A stretch of 64,000 bases of DNA. Origin: Microbacteriaceae bacterium VKM Ac-2855 (GTDB lineage Bacteria; Actinomycetota; Actinomycetes; Actinomycetales; Microbacteriaceae). This document shows, one piece after another, positions 26,593 through 36,670 of this stretch (the stretch's first letter is position 1; the number at the start of each line of letters is the position of its first letter). The DNA lies in the NCBI GenBank assembly GCA_013204985.1, contig JABMLG010000004.1, positions 62,001-126,000 of the forward strand, written 5' to 3'. Below the pieces are notes generated by a model that worked only from the letters and a program-made list of their open reading frames with translations, made no database searches and was not told the DNA's origin. The position numbers and the translations under genes are program-made.

Positions 26593-27783
26593 ATGACGTC
26601 TGCCGGCACGCCGACCTTCGGGGTCGAAGAGGAGTACATGTTCCTCGATGCGCTGACACTGCAACCGCTCGCGATCGTGGATCGTGTGCACGAGGCCTTG
26701 CACGTGAGCGCGGGTGAGGCCGAGAACGTGCAGCACGAGTTCTTGGCGTGTCAGATCGAACGCTCAACCGCGGTCTGCAGCACGCGCGAGCAGGCGGAGC
26801 GCGAACTGACGGCGTTCCGCAGCCGGGTCGCCGTCGCGGCGGAGGGGCTGGGCGCACTGGCGGTCAGCAGCGGGTTCGCGCCGAGCGGCCTGCGCAGCGC
26901 TGTGGTGTCGGACACCGATCGCTACCGTTCCATCCGCACGACCAGTCGCAGCCTCGTCGACGAGCACTACGTGAACGGACTGCACGTGCACGTGGGCGTC
27001 GCCGATCGGGCGGCGGGCCTGACGGCGATGAACCGCATCCGGGTCTGGATGCCGACGCTGGTGGCGTTGGCCGCGAACTCGCCGCTGCATCGTGACGCCG
27101 ACACGGGCTTCGCGAGCTGGCGGACCCTGCACTTCCAGCGCTGGACCACGCACGGCTGCCCACCCGAGTTCGCGGATGTGGAGAGCTACGACCGCCGGCT
27201 CGACGCGCTGATCGGCATCGGCGGCTCCATCGACCGCGCGGTGATGTCGTTCAACGTGCGCCTGTCGATGAACCACCCGACGATCGAGGTGCGTGCGGCG
27301 GATGCGCAGCTCGAGGCGCGCGACTCCGTGATCCTGGCAGCCCTCATCCGTGGGCTCGTCTCGACCGCCCTCGACGACGCCGAACTCGGCCTGCCGCCGC
27401 TGCACGTCGACCCCGAGATGCTCGACTCGGCGCTCTGGCACGCCGCGCGCGACGGGGTCACGGCGGAGCTGGTCGATCCGCGCACGAACACGTTGCGTCC
27501 GGCGCACGAGGTGGTCGGCGCGATGCTCGAGTGCAGCGAGACGGCGTTGCTGCGCGCGGACGACCTCGAAGCCGTGACCGCCGGCATCGAGCGGCTTCTG
27601 CGCGGCGACAACGGGGCGATGCGTCAGCGAGCGGCGTTCACCCGCGGAGGCGTGCGCGGGGTCGCGGCGCTCCTGCGCGACTCGTTCACGGAGCCGCGTT
27701 CCACCTCGCCCTTCACCGCGGCGACTCCCGTGCAGAGCGCCGTGCCCGTGCAGAGCGCCGTGCCCGACGCGCAGCTCAGATAA
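26593..27783 (+). CDS. Carboxylate-amine ligase, YbdK/GCS2 family
   Basis: The 396-residue protein belongs to the glutamate-cysteine-ligase family 2, which forms gamma-glutamyl amides using ATP. Motifs include TFGVEEEYMFLDALT at the N-terminus, the metal-binding NGLHVHVGV, and NHPTIEVRAADAQL. GGGAGGTG at 26580-26588 supports the ATG at 26593; an upstream GTG is in frame. The last residues come from a short duplication (PVQSAV twice). Actinobacteria make mycothiol rather than glutathione, so the true substrate is uncertain. Confidence 0.88.
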   Translation: MTSAGTPTFGVEEEYMFLDALTLQPLAIVDRVHEALHVSAGEAENVQHEFLACQIERSTAVCSTREQAERELTAFRSRVAVAAEGLGALAVSSGFAPSGLRSAVVSDTDRYRSIRTTSRSLVDEHYVNGLHVHVGVADRAAGLTAMNRIRVWMPTLVALAANSPLHRDADTGFASWRTLHFQRWTTHGCPPEFADVESYDRRLDALIGIGGSIDRAVMSFNVRLSMNHPTIEVRAADAQLEARDSVILAALIRGLVSTALDDAELGLPPLHVDPEMLDSALWHAARDGVTAELVDPRTNTLRPAHEVVGAMLECSETALLRADDLEAVTAGIERLLRGDNGAMRQRAAFTRGGVRGVAALLRDSFTEPRSTSPFTAATPVQSAVPVQSAVPDAQLR

Positions 27784-27795
27784 CCGAGAAGCAAC

Positions 27796-28365
27796 TCAGA
27801 TGACGTAGAAGGTGGGGTCGGTCAGAGGCGTGTGCGCACCCTCGCCGGCCGAGAGATCACGGGCCGGGATCCCGACGAGCACCGCGCCGGGCGGTGCGTT
27901 GCGCACGACGACGGCGTTGGCGCCGACGCTCGCGCCCGCTCCGATCGTGACCGCACCCAGGATGACGGCCCCGGCCCCGACCGTGACGCCGTCGCCGAGG
28001 GTCGGGTGCCGCTTCTCGCGCCGCAGCGACTTCCCGCCGAGAGTGACGCCGTGGTAGAGCATGCAATCGTCACCGATCACCGCGGTCTCGCCGATGACGA
28101 CTCCCATGCCGTGATCGATGAAGAAGCGCCGACCGATGCGCGCCCCCGGGTGGATCTCGACGCCGGTCGCTGCACGCGCCGCCTGCGCGAGCAGACGCGC
28201 CGGCAGCCGCAACCCGGGGGCGAGCCACCAGCGGTGCGCGACGCGGTGCAGCCAGACGGCGTGCACCCCCGGGTAGGCGAGCACGATCTCGAGACCGGAC
28301 CGCGCCGCGGGATCGTGAGCGCGAGCGTTCGAGACGTCCTCGCGCAGTCGTGCCAGCACGCTCAT
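27796..28365 (-). CDS. cysE: Serine O-acetyltransferase
   Basis: The 189-residue enzyme acetylates L-serine with acetyl-CoA to give O-acetylserine, the step before cysteine synthase. The C-terminal left-handed beta-helix has the hexapeptide repeats and [19 protein letters not shown], with the catalytic His in IDHG, and ends in [10 protein letters not shown]. It is the short CysE form. The ATG at 28365 follows AAGGGCGGTG. It lies 35 bp downstream of cysK on the same strand, forming the usual cysK-cysE operon. Confidence 0.95.
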   Translation of the reverse strand: MSVLARLREDVSNARAHDPAARSGLEIVLAYPGVHAVWLHRVAHRWWLAPGLRLPARLLAQAARAATGVEIHPGARIGRRFFIDHGMGVVIGETAVIGDDCMLYHGVTLGGKSLRREKRHPTLGDGVTVGAGAVILGAVTIGAGASVGANAVVVRNAPPGAVLVGIPARDLSAGEGAHTPLTDPTFYVI

Positions 28366-28400
28366 CCGATCACCGCCCTTCTCGCGAGGGTGGCCGCCAA

Positions 28401-29339
28401 CTAGTCGAGCAGGTCTGCGTAGAGCGCCGTCGAGATGTAGCGCTCGCCGAAGTCGCAGACGATCGCGACGATGGTCTTGCCCGCGTTCTCGGGGCGCTTG
28501 GCGACCTCGAGGGCGGCCCACATGATCGCACCGGACGAGATGCCGCCGAGGATCCCCTCCTGCGTGGCGAGGTCGCGCGCGACGCGCACCGAGTCGTCGA
28601 AGGTGACGTCGATGATCTCGTCGTAGACCTCGCGGTCGAGGATGTCGGGCACGAAGTTCGCGCCGATGCCCTGGATCTTGTGCGGGCCGGCGGTCCCCTG
28701 CGTCAGCAGCGGCGAATCGATGGGCTCGACGCCGATGATCTGCACGCCGGGCTTGCGCTCCTTCAGCACCTGACCGACGCCGGTGATCGTGCCACCGGTG
28801 CCGATGCCGGCCACGAACACGTCGACCTCGCCGTCGGTGTCGGCCCAGATCTCCTCGGCCGTGGTCGCGCGGTGGATCGCGGGGTTCGCCTCGTTCTCGA
28901 ACTGCTTCGCCAGGATCGCACCGGGCATCTCGGCGGCGATCTGCTCCGATTTCGTGACGGCTCCCTTCATCCCCTCGCTGCCGGGAGTGAGAACGATCTG
29001 CGCGCCGTAGGCGCGCAGCAGCACCCGGCGCTCCTTCGACATGGTCTCGGGCATGGTCAGGACGACCGTGTAGCCGCGGGCCGCGCCGACGAGGGCGAGC
29101 GCGATGCCGGTGTTGCCGCTGGTGGCTTCGACGATGGTTCCGCCGGGCTTCAGGGCCCCGGCCTTCTCGGCCGCATCGATGATCGCGACGCCGATGCGGT
29201 CCTTGACGCTGTTGGCCGGGTTGTAGAACTCGAGCTTCGCGGCGACGGTCGCGTTCTCGGCACCGGGCAGCCGGCGGATGCGGACGAGAGGGGTGTTGCC
29301 GACGAGTTCGGTGACGTCGTTGTAGATGCGCGAGGCCAT
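28401..29339 (-). CDS. cysK: Cysteine synthase A (O-acetylserine sulfhydrylase)
   Basis: The 312-residue PLP enzyme makes cysteine from O-acetylserine and sulfide. The PLP lysine is in [10 protein letters not shown]. Substrate loop EATSGNTGI and phosphate loop [10 protein letters not shown] are present. The C-terminal region with [18 protein letters not shown] is typical. It begins [12 protein letters not shown] at 29339. It is the first gene of the cysK-cysE pair and is divergent from the tandem PBP genes, with a 305-bp spacer. Confidence 0.96.
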   Translation of the reverse strand: MASRIYNDVTELVGNTPLVRIRRLPGAENATVAAKLEFYNPANSVKDRIGVAIIDAAEKAGALKPGGTIVEATSGNTGIALALVGAARGYTVVLTMPETMSKERRVLLRAYGAQIVLTPGSEGMKGAVTKSEQIAAEMPGAILAKQFENEANPAIHRATTAEEIWADTDGEVDVFVAGIGTGGTITGVGQVLKERKPGVQIIGVEPIDSPLLTQGTAGPHKIQGIGANFVPDILDREVYDEIIDVTFDDSVRVARDLATQEGILGGISSGAIMWAALEVAKRPENAGKTIVAIVCDFGERYISTALYADLLD

Positions 29340-29644
29340 GTGATGTGCTTTCTGCGGGGCGGATGAGAAGCGTGGCGTGGAGCGGATTTCGCGCGCGGAC
29401 GTGACGGTGCAGTCGCGCAACAGTCCAACGATACGGATGCGTGCGGCCGCCAGGCTGAATGTTGCGTCACGAAAGGGCCGCGCGGCGCATTCGGATCGTC
29501 TAAGAATCACCCTCGAATCCTTCGGTGCGGCTTTCAGGGACACCGTTGCCCGAAGAAGGGTCCCGTACTGTGCAGGGTGGATTCGCTCGGCACGGTGGAA
29601 TCGCCCTGCCCGCATTCCGTCCGCGTCGAAAGGAACCGCACTTC
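29340..29644. promoter_or_regulatory. Divergent spacer between cysK and the first PBP gene
   Basis: These 305 bp must hold promoters for both directions. I see AAAGGA shortly before the PBP start codon but no -10/-35 pair or operator I would defend, and no gene or riboswitch-like structure. Confidence 0.4.
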
Positions 29645-32086
29645 ATGGCCCGATCCTCCCGCACTCCCACTCTTGGTGGCTCGCTGCGCGCTCTGCTGGG
29701 CCTCGTCGGGATGAGTGTGATCGCGGGTGTGCTGCTGACGGTGGGGGTGACGCCGGCGCTCGCGCTGACGGGTCTGTCCGCATCCAACACGATCGGCCTG
29801 TTCAACAATCTGCCCGGCTACCTCGAGATCGGTACGCTGATGCAGCGGACGAACATCTACGCGGCCGACGGCACCACTCTGCTCGCCTCCGTCTACGACC
29901 AGAACCGCGTCGAGGTGGGCTGGGACGACATCTCGCAGGCGGTGAAGGACGCGGCGGTCGATGCGGAGGACCCGCGTTTCTACGAACACGGCGGCATCGA
30001 TCTGCAGGGCACCGTGCGGGCCATCGCGAGCACCTACGTGATCGGATCCGACACGCAGGGCGGCTCGTCCATCACGCAGCAGTACGTGAAGAACGTGCTG
30101 GTGCAGAAGGCGGAGTCGATCAGTGACGAGACCGAGCGCAACGCCGCGTACGCGGAGGCGACCGCAACGACCCCCGAGCGCAAGCTGAAGGAGATGCGTT
30201 ACGCGATCGGCCTCGAGAAGGAGTACTCGAAGGACGACATCCTGCTCGGCTACCTCAACATCGCGCTCTTCGGCGGCACCGTCTACGGCATCGAGGCCGC
30301 CGCGAACTACTACTACGGCATCCACGCCAGCGACCTCTCGGTCGATCAGGCCGCGAGCCTGATGGCGATCGTGAACAACCCCGAGAAGTTCCGCTTCGAC
30401 CAGCCCGACAATGCCGACAACGGTGCGGCGAATGGCTACGCGGCGACGCTGGAACGACGCAACTACATCCTGGCGCAGATGTACGAGTACGGCGCGATCA
30501 CCGTCGACCAGGTGCAGTCCGCGGCCGCCACGCCGATCACGCCGAACATCACCGAGCCGTCGACCGGATGCGCGACAGCCGGGAACGCCGGGTACTTCTG
30601 CGACTACGTGCTGCAGACGCTGCGCAACGATCCGAGCTTCGGCGCGACCGATGACGAGCGCTACGCGAAGATCAAGCAGGGCGGCTACGACGTGGTGACC
30701 ACGCTCGACCTCGGTCAGCAGGCCGTGGCGCAGAACGCACTGAGCGCCTATGTGCCCGCCTCGAGCACCGTCTTCGATGTGGGAGCGACGGCCAGCGCTG
30801 TCCAGGTCGGTACCGGCCGCGTGATCTCGATGGTGCAGAACACCAAGTACACCCAGGATCCCGACGTCGCGGCGGCGAGCGCCGACTACCTCGGCCTGAA
30901 CCTCAACGTCGACGCCGATCGCGGCGGCGGAGCGGGCGTGCAGACCGGCTCCACGTTCAAGGTGTTCACCTTGGCCCAGTGGCTGACGACCGGGCACACG
31001 CTGAACCAGACCTTCGCCTCACCGACCTCGGGCTTCGCCGGGTACGACCAGCGGTGCAACATCGAGAACTCCGGGAGCTACGCCGGCTCGCGGTACGTCT
31101 ACGGCAACGACGAGTCGGATGAGAACCAGGAGTCGATGACGGCGGTCTACGCGACGCAGCGCTCCATCAACACCGGCTTCATGGGTATGGCGCACGAGCT
31201 CGACCTGTGCGACATCCGCACCGCCGCCGAGGCGTTCGGCGTGCACCGCGCCGACGGCACGGAGCTGCGCGACGGTCCGGCGATGGTGCTCGGCACCAAC
31301 GAGATCGCGCCGCTGACGATGGCGGTCGCCTACGCCGGCATCGCGAACGACGGCGTGACCTGCTCCCCCATCGTGATCGACAGGATCACCGATGGCACCG
31401 GAGCCGCCGTTCCCGCGCCGGCCTCCACCTGCACCACCTCCGTCTCGAGCGAGGTCGCGCACGGCATGCAGTACGCGCTGCAGCGCGTGATGACCTCGGG
31501 CACCGGTACCCAGTCGAATCCGAATGACGGAATCGAGCACATCGGCAAGACCGGCACCACGGATGACGCAGCGGATGTGTGGACCGCGGGCGCGAGCAAG
31601 TCGGTCGCGCTGGCCGTGTGGGTCGGCAGTGTGCAGGGCCACGACGACGGCAGCCGGCAGAACCTTCGCGCCACCACCATCCGCGGCACCTCGGGCAGTG
31701 TGCTCGCCTCCAACGCTCGGCACGTGATCTTCAAACCGATCATGACGGCCCTCGACGCCGCCTACGGCGGAGCGGACTTCAGCGCGCCGACCTCGACGAT
31801 GCTCGCCTCGTCGCCGTCGTCCAGCGCGAACATCAAGGTTCCGGATGTGGAGGGCATGACCGTCGAGGCCGCCACCGCGGCCCTGAAGTCGTCGGGCCTC
31901 AGCGTCGGGATCCAGGAGGCGGTCGACACGAACACGATCGCCGCCGGCAGCGTCGCGTCGACGACTCCGGTCGCGGGATCGACCGTGGTCAAGGGCGCCG
32001 TGATCCAGCTGCAGATCTCGACCGGCAAGATCCTGACCAATCCCGCAGACTCCTCGGATGTGAACGGCGATCTGCTCGATCAGTAG
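29645..32086 (+). CDS. Class A penicillin-binding protein with PASTA domain (1)
   Basis: The 813-residue bifunctional cell-wall enzyme polymerises and cross-links peptidoglycan. It has an N-terminal membrane helix (residues 16-40). The GT51 glycosyltransferase contains EDPRFYEHGG (catalytic E108) and GGSSITQQYVKN. The transpeptidase has STFK (S436), SINT and KTGTTDD (K635). One PASTA domain follows (KVPDVEGMTVEAATAALKSS). The ATG at 29645 is preceded by AAAGGA. The next gene is a paralogue in tandem. Confidence 0.95.
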   Translation: MARSSRTPTLGGSLRALLGLVGMSVIAGVLLTVGVTPALALTGLSASNTIGLFNNLPGYLEIGTLMQRTNIYAADGTTLLASVYDQNRVEVGWDDISQAVKDAAVDAEDPRFYEHGGIDLQGTVRAIASTYVIGSDTQGGSSITQQYVKNVLVQKAESISDETERNAAYAEATATTPERKLKEMRYAIGLEKEYSKDDILLGYLNIALFGGTVYGIEAAANYYYGIHASDLSVDQAASLMAIVNNPEKFRFDQPDNADNGAANGYAATLERRNYILAQMYEYGAITVDQVQSAAATPITPNITEPSTGCATAGNAGYFCDYVLQTLRNDPSFGATDDERYAKIKQGGYDVVTTLDLGQQAVAQNALSAYVPASSTVFDVGATASAVQVGTGRVISMVQNTKYTQDPDVAAASADYLGLNLNVDADRGGGAGVQTGSTFKVFTLAQWLTTGHTLNQTFASPTSGFAGYDQRCNIENSGSYAGSRYVYGNDESDENQESMTAVYATQRSINTGFMGMAHELDLCDIRTAAEAFGVHRADGTELRDGPAMVLGTNEIAPLTMAVAYAGIANDGVTCSPIVIDRITDGTGAAVPAPASTCTTSVSSEVAHGMQYALQRVMTSGTGTQSNPNDGIEHIGKTGTTDDAADVWTAGASKSVALAVWVGSVQGHDDGSRQNLRATTIRGTSGSVLASNARHVIFKPIMTALDAAYGGADFSAPTSTMLASSPSSSANIKVPDVEGMTVEAATAALKSSGLSVGIQEAVDTNTIAAGSVASTTPVAGSTVVKGAVIQLQISTGKILTNPADSSDVNGDLLDQ

Positions 32087-32130
32087 GCCCTGCTGGATGA
32101 GCCCTTGCTGGATGAGGCCCTGCTGGATGA
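32087..32130 (+). repeat. Three tandem copies of a 15-16 bp unit between the PBP genes
   Basis: Immediately after the first PBP stop codon, the unit GCCCTGCTGGATGAG is repeated three times with small changes. It is followed by a GC-rich hairpin. Confidence 0.75.
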
Positions 32131-32141
32131 GGAGCCGGACC

Positions 32142-32175
32142 GGCCGGGGCGAGTCCTGCCGGGCCCGCCCCGGCC
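32142..32175 (+). terminator. GC-rich hairpin between the two PBP genes
   Basis: GGCCGGGGCG at 32142-32151 pairs perfectly with CGCCCCGGCC at 32166-32175 around a 14-base loop, without a T run. It ends 22 bp before the second PBP start, so it could attenuate read-through or affect that gene's translation. Confidence 0.55.
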
Positions 32176-32197
32176 CGGAGATTAGGGTGCAAGAGCG

Positions 32198-34600
32198 ATG
32201 AAACGACCCACCGGACCGATCCTGCTCGAACGCCGCACCCTCGGCGGGGCGTTGCGCGCGCTGTTCGGTTTCGTCGTCGTCAGCGTGCTCGCCGGGCTGT
32301 TCGCCACCCTCGGCGTCGCCCCCGCGATCGCACTGACCGGGTTCGGGACCTCCGGAACGATCGGCCTGTTCGAGAGCCTGCCGAGCTACCTCGACGTGGG
32401 GCGGCTCATGCAGAAGACCGACATCTACGCGGGCGACCCGGAGGATCCGCAGCTGCTCGCATCCTTCTACGACCAGAACCGGATCGAGGTCGCAGGCGAC
32501 CAGATCGCGACGACCGTGAAGGATGCGGTCGTCGCCAGTGAGGACCCCCGCTTCTTCGATCACGGCGGCATCGATCTGCAGGGCACGATCCGGGCGATCA
32601 CGAGCACCTACGTGCTCGGCGCCGAGGTGCAGGGCGGCTCGTCGATCACCCAGCAGTACGTGAAGAACGTACTGGTGCAGAAGGCCGAGTCGATCTCGGA
32701 CCCGACCGCGCGCCAGGCGGCGTACGAGGAGGCGACCGCGACGACGCCCAAGCGCAAGGTCGCCGAGATGAGCCTCGCGATCGGCCTCGAGAAGCGGTTC
32801 TCGAAGGAAGACATCCTGCTCGGTTACCTCAACATCGCGCTCTTCGGTGGCACCGTCTACGGCATCGAGGCCGCCGCGAACTACTACTACGGCGTGCACG
32901 CGAGTGAACTGTCGCTCGATGAGGCGGCCGCGCTCATCGCGATCGTGAACAATCCCGAGAAGTTCCGCTTCGACCTGGCCGACAGCGAGACCAACGGAGC
33001 GGCGAACGGCTACGCGGTCACCCGCGAGCGGCGCGACTACATCCTCGATCGGATGCTCGAGTTCGGACACATCACCGCGGCCGAACACGACGCCGCGATC
33101 ACCGAGGAGATCTCGCCGACGATCACCCAGCCGTCGACGGGTTGCCAGACCGCGGGCAACGCCGCCTACTTCTGCGATTACGTGACCCAGGTGCTGCGCT
33201 CCGACCCCGCCCTCGGTGCCACGGAGGACGACCGGTACGCCGCCCTCAAGCGCGGCGGTCTGCAGGTGTACACGACGCTCGACGTCGACATCCAGAACAC
33301 CGCGCAGGAGACGATGGATGAGCTGGTGCCGAAGGTCGACCCGCGCTTCGATCTCGGCGCGGCCACGGTCTCGGTGCAGGCCGACACGGGCCGGGTGCTG
33401 ATGATGGTCCAGAACAAGGACTACAGCCAGGACCCGACCGTGATCGCCACGGGAGCGAACTACTCGGCGATCAACTTCAACGTCGACAAGGCGATGGGTG
33501 GCGGCCTCGGTTTCCAGACCGGTTCGACCTACAAGGTGTTCACGCTCGCCGAATGGTTGAACGCGGGCCACACGCTCGTCGAGCGTTTCGATTCGAAGCG
33601 CAAGAACTGGGACGACTTCACCGACAGTTGCAACGGGACGTGGAAGGCGGACCCGGCGGACCCATTCAACCCGCAGAACTCGACCCCCGACGACGACGCC
33701 GACACTCTCGACCCGATCACATCGACGGTCAACTCGATCAACACCGGGTACATCGGCATGGCCCACGAACTCGACCTGTGCGCGATCCGCAGGACGGCCG
33801 AGGCGTTCGGCATCCATACGGGAGACGGCAGTGAACTCGGGCAGAGTCCGGCGACCGTGCTCGGCACGAACGGCATCGCGCCGCTGACGATGGCCGTGGC
33901 CTACGCCGGAATCGCCAACGACGGCGTGACCTGCACGGCCATCGCGATCGACTCGATCGTCGATGCCGACGGTACGGCGATCACGCCGCCCGCGTCGAGC
34001 TGCACACGCTCGGTATCGACGGCCGTCGCGCACGGCATGCAGTACGCGATGCAGCAGGTGCTGCTGCAGGGCACCGGCACGATGTCGAACCCGAATGACG
34101 GCGTGCAGCACATCGCGAAGACCGGTACGACCGACAACAGCTCCGACATCTGGACCGTCGGCGCCAGTTCGAAGGCCTCACTGGCGTTCTGGCTCGGCAA
34201 CGTCGCGCCGGTGAACGGGGTCAAGACGAATATGGCCTTCCTGACCTTCGACTACGGCCCGATCGACATCGCGCGGCACTACGTGTGGAAGCCGATCATG
34301 ACGGCGCTGGATGCGAAGTACGGCGGATCGGATTTCGCCGCGCCCGATGCATCCGCTCTGCAGACGCCGATGGTGACGGTGCCTGATCTCGCGGGGCTCA
34401 GCGTGGCCGACGCCACCACCGAGCTCACAGCCCTCGGACTGATCCCCGGAGACCAGAACCCGACGCCCGCATCCTCGGCGGTGGGCTCCGTGTCGAACAC
34501 AGCACCCGCTGCGGGCGAGTCGGTCGCGAAGGGCACGTCGGTACTGATCGGGATCAGCACCGGGCCGGCAGCGACGGCCACACCGGCGCCGGCGCCGTAG
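32198..34600 (+). CDS. Class A penicillin-binding protein with PASTA domain (2)
   Basis: This 800-residue paralogue has the same layout: membrane helix, GT51 domain (EDPRFFDHGG, GGSSITQQYVKN), transpeptidase with STYK, SINT and KTGTTDN, and a C-terminal PASTA domain (TVPDLAGLSVADATTELTAL). It is clearly a tandem duplicate, much diverged in the region before the SINT motif and in the tail. Only a weak ribosome-binding site is visible, so translation may be low or depend on the upstream hairpin. Confidence 0.94.
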   Translation: MKRPTGPILLERRTLGGALRALFGFVVVSVLAGLFATLGVAPAIALTGFGTSGTIGLFESLPSYLDVGRLMQKTDIYAGDPEDPQLLASFYDQNRIEVAGDQIATTVKDAVVASEDPRFFDHGGIDLQGTIRAITSTYVLGAEVQGGSSITQQYVKNVLVQKAESISDPTARQAAYEEATATTPKRKVAEMSLAIGLEKRFSKEDILLGYLNIALFGGTVYGIEAAANYYYGVHASELSLDEAAALIAIVNNPEKFRFDLADSETNGAANGYAVTRERRDYILDRMLEFGHITAAEHDAAITEEISPTITQPSTGCQTAGNAAYFCDYVTQVLRSDPALGATEDDRYAALKRGGLQVYTTLDVDIQNTAQETMDELVPKVDPRFDLGAATVSVQADTGRVLMMVQNKDYSQDPTVIATGANYSAINFNVDKAMGGGLGFQTGSTYKVFTLAEWLNAGHTLVERFDSKRKNWDDFTDSCNGTWKADPADPFNPQNSTPDDDADTLDPITSTVNSINTGYIGMAHELDLCAIRRTAEAFGIHTGDGSELGQSPATVLGTNGIAPLTMAVAYAGIANDGVTCTAIAIDSIVDADGTAITPPASSCTRSVSTAVAHGMQYAMQQVLLQGTGTMSNPNDGVQHIAKTGTTDNSSDIWTVGASSKASLAFWLGNVAPVNGVKTNMAFLTFDYGPIDIARHYVWKPIMTALDAKYGGSDFAAPDASALQTPMVTVPDLAGLSVADATTELTALGLIPGDQNPTPASSAVGSVSNTAPAAGESVAKGTSVLIGISTGPAATATPAPAP

Positions 34601-34613
34601 CCCGGGACCGCCG

Positions 34614-35177
34614 TCAGTCGGTGGCGGGGTCGTCGGAGGCTTCGGGCTCGGGCTCGGGCTCGATCTCGTACTCCGGCTCCGCCTCCGCTGCCGGGGCGCG
34701 CTTGCCCAGCTCGATCGCGACGGTCGAGCCGACGACGCCCGCGATCAGGGCGAACAGCGCCCAGCCGGTACCCCAGCGCTTCTTGCCGATCAGCGCGTCG
34801 AGCGAGAGCTTCCCCGGTCCGTCACCGGCGAGCAGGGTCACCGCGGCGATCAGCACCGCGTTGTACTCGTAGCCGCCGTTGCTGTTCCACGGTCCGTTCG
34901 AGACATGCACCTTGCGGATCGCGGTCGTCATGGTCGCGATCAGTCCGGCCGCCGCGAACGGCGTGCCCGCACCGAGCACGAGAGCCGCACCACCACCCGT
35001 TTCGGCGAGCGCCGCCGCGAGCGCGTTCTGCTTCGCCGGCCGCATCTCCAGCTGCTCCATCATCGCCTCCGTCCCCGTCAGACCGGGGCCGCCGAACGAG
35101 CCGCGCAGCTTCTGCAGGCCGTGCCCGACGAAGAAGCCGCCGACGACAAGGCGTAATACGAGGGTTCCGAGTTTCAT
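34614..35177 (-). CDS. DoxX-family membrane protein
   Basis: The 187-residue protein has four hydrophobic helices with the DoxX pattern: LRLVVGGFFVGHGLQKL at the start, GLTGTEAMMEQL, and AETGGGAALVLGAGTPFA. The C-terminal 30 residues form a very acidic tail (EYEIEPEPEPEASDD). GGAAGG precedes the ATG. DoxX proteins are linked to membrane redox or detoxification complexes, but the reaction here is unknown. It is convergent with the second PBP gene, 13 bp apart. Confidence 0.85.
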   Translation of the reverse strand: MKLGTLVLRLVVGGFFVGHGLQKLRGSFGGPGLTGTEAMMEQLEMRPAKQNALAAALAETGGGAALVLGAGTPFAAAGLIATMTTAIRKVHVSNGPWNSNGGYEYNAVLIAAVTLLAGDGPGKLSLDALIGKKRWGTGWALFALIAGVVGSTVAIELGKRAPAAEAEPEYEIEPEPEPEASDDPATD

Positions 35178-35265
35178 GGGCAGCCTTCCGCTGAGGAGGA
35201 TGGTGCGGTCGTTCGGAGTCTATGCATCCGCATGACCGAAGGGAACGGCCTTGCGGATCCGCTGT

Positions 35266-35958
35266 TCAGCGCACGCGGGAGGCGGCGAAATGCGGATGCG
35301 ACGGCAGCGCCGCCAGCGTCCGTGAGCGGCCGAACTCGGCGTGGGCGAAAGCGATCGCCTGCGCCACCTCATCCGCACCGTCCACGATCGCATCCACGAG
35401 CAGCCGGTGCTCGCTGTGGCGCACCTCGGGATCGGAGTGGATGGTCGCCGCGCTGAGTCGGTCGGTGCGGTCGGTCAGCGGCGCGAGGGTCTTCTCGAGC
35501 AGGCGGCTTCCGGAGAGGCGAAGGATCTCGCGGTGCAGGTGTGCGTTCGCGGCGTCGAGACCGGCGGCATCCGCAGAGGACAGCGCGAGACCCGCCTGCG
35601 CGAGCGTGTCGCGCAGAACGGTCGGATCGGCACCGCCCGCGACCCGCCTCGCCGCGGTCCGGGCGACCAACGGTTCGATCACCGAACGCAGGTCGTAGAG
35701 CTCCTCGACGTCCTCCGCGGTGATGAAGGTGACGATCGCCCCCTTGCGCGGTTCCATCCGCACGAATCCCGCGGTCTCGAGGCGCGGCAGCGCCTCACGG
35801 ATCGGCACCCGCGACACCTCGAGCTCGATGCCGAGTTCGCGCTCGCGCAACCGCTCGCCCGCCGGATATTGGCAGGCGATGATCGCGCTGCGCAGTCGCT
35901 CGTAGACGACCGAGGAGAGGGCGGAGGAGCCCCGATCGGCTGCTGGGTCTTCGTCCAC
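35266..35958 (-). CDS. GntR-family (FCD/FadR type) transcriptional regulator
   Basis: This roughly 230-residue regulator has a winged helix at the N-terminus (YERLRSAIIACQYPAGERL, then SRVPIREALPRLETAGFV) and an all-helical FCD effector domain with DLRSVIEPLVARTAARR and HREILRLSGSRLL. I place the start at GTG 35958, 11 bp after the stop of the upstream gene, with AAGG overlapping that stop; GTG 35979 is also possible. It is the last gene of the transporter operon. GGTATACC-type sites in front of the operon match the known FadR-type operator pattern, so autoregulation is likely. Confidence 0.88.
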   Translation of the reverse strand: MDEDPAADRGSSALSSVVYERLRSAIIACQYPAGERLRERELGIELEVSRVPIREALPRLETAGFVRMEPRKGAIVTFITAEDVEELYDLRSVIEPLVARTAARRVAGGADPTVLRDTLAQAGLALSSADAAGLDAANAHLHREILRLSGSRLLEKTLAPLTDRTDRLSAATIHSDPEVRHSEHRLLVDAIVDGADEVAQAIAFAHAEFGRSRTLAALPSHPHFAASRVR

Positions 35959-35968
35959 GTCCCCGACC

Positions 35969-36670
35969 TTAGAGCACACGGTGCAGCGTCGCGCTGCGGA
36001 TGAGGTTCACGAGCTGCTCGACGGCCGCCGGCACCGGTTGCACGACGGTCATCCCCAGGCTCGCCGCGAGGGCGCGAGCGCTGGCGCCGAGGGGACCGCC
36101 GCCGATCACCACCGCCTCCGCGCCGTCGGTCTCACGGCAGAGGCGGCAGGCGCGTTCGAGCTCGCGCAGCTGCCGGTCCGGATCCGCGGCGAGGGTCGGC
36201 GCCGACGAATCGGTGAGCCGCACCCCGGTGAAGTGTCCGGCCGCCCCGTACCGCTCGGCGAGCGCCTGCAGTGAACCGGCCAGGAGGGGCGTGGTCGTGA
36301 CGATTCCGAAGCGTCGGCCTCCCGCAGCCGCGACCCGAGCCGACGCCTCGCCGATTCCGACCACGGGCACGGTGCTCTCGCGGCGCAGCACCTCGACGCC
36401 CGGGTCGCCGATGGCCCCGATGATGATGCCGGCCGTGTGCGGTCGGACCGCGAGGCGCGCGCAGTCGAGTACGGCGGTCTCCGCGGCGTCCAACCCGGCG
36501 GGATCCACGATGACCGACGGCCCGACGGCGACGGTCACGGCCCTGATCACGAGATCCGCGTCGTTGTCGCGAGCGCGCAGTCCCTCCGCGGCGATCGAGC
36601 CGAGCATCGCGGTGGTGTCGGGGTTCGTGTTGGGGTTGATCAGGAGGATCTCCCGCAGCTCGCCGCTCAC
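35969..36670 (-). CDS. Hydantoin/Asp-Glu racemase superfamily protein lacking both catalytic cysteines
   Basis: This 233-residue protein has the hydantoin-racemase fold signature: LLINPNTNPDTTAML at the start, GAIGDPGVEVLR, and AVVIGGGPLGASARAL. In true racemases of this family the last two motifs carry the two catalytic cysteines (CFxDPG and LGCAGM). Here they read A86 and G191, so proton-transfer racemisation is unlikely. It may be a ligand-binding protein or an enzyme with another reaction. The GTG start overlaps the stop of the UraD-like gene (GTGA). Family assignment is firm; function is not. Confidence 0.8.
   Translation of the reverse strand: MSGELREILLINPNTNPDTTAMLGSIAAEGLRARDNDADLVIRAVTVAVGPSVIVDPAGLDAAETAVLDCARLAVRPHTAGIIIGAIGDPGVEVLRRESTVPVVGIGEASARVAAAGGRRFGIVTTTPLLAGSLQALAERYGAAGHFTGVRLTDSSAPTLAADPDRQLRELERACRLCRETDGAEAVVIGGGPLGASARALAASLGMTVVQPVPAAVEQLVNLIRSATLHRVL

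Noticed and set aside
31019-34111. Open frame of 1030 codons antisense to the two PBPs
   Set aside because: Arg/Asp/Val-rich shadow of the PBP coding strand that also crosses the intergenic repeat.
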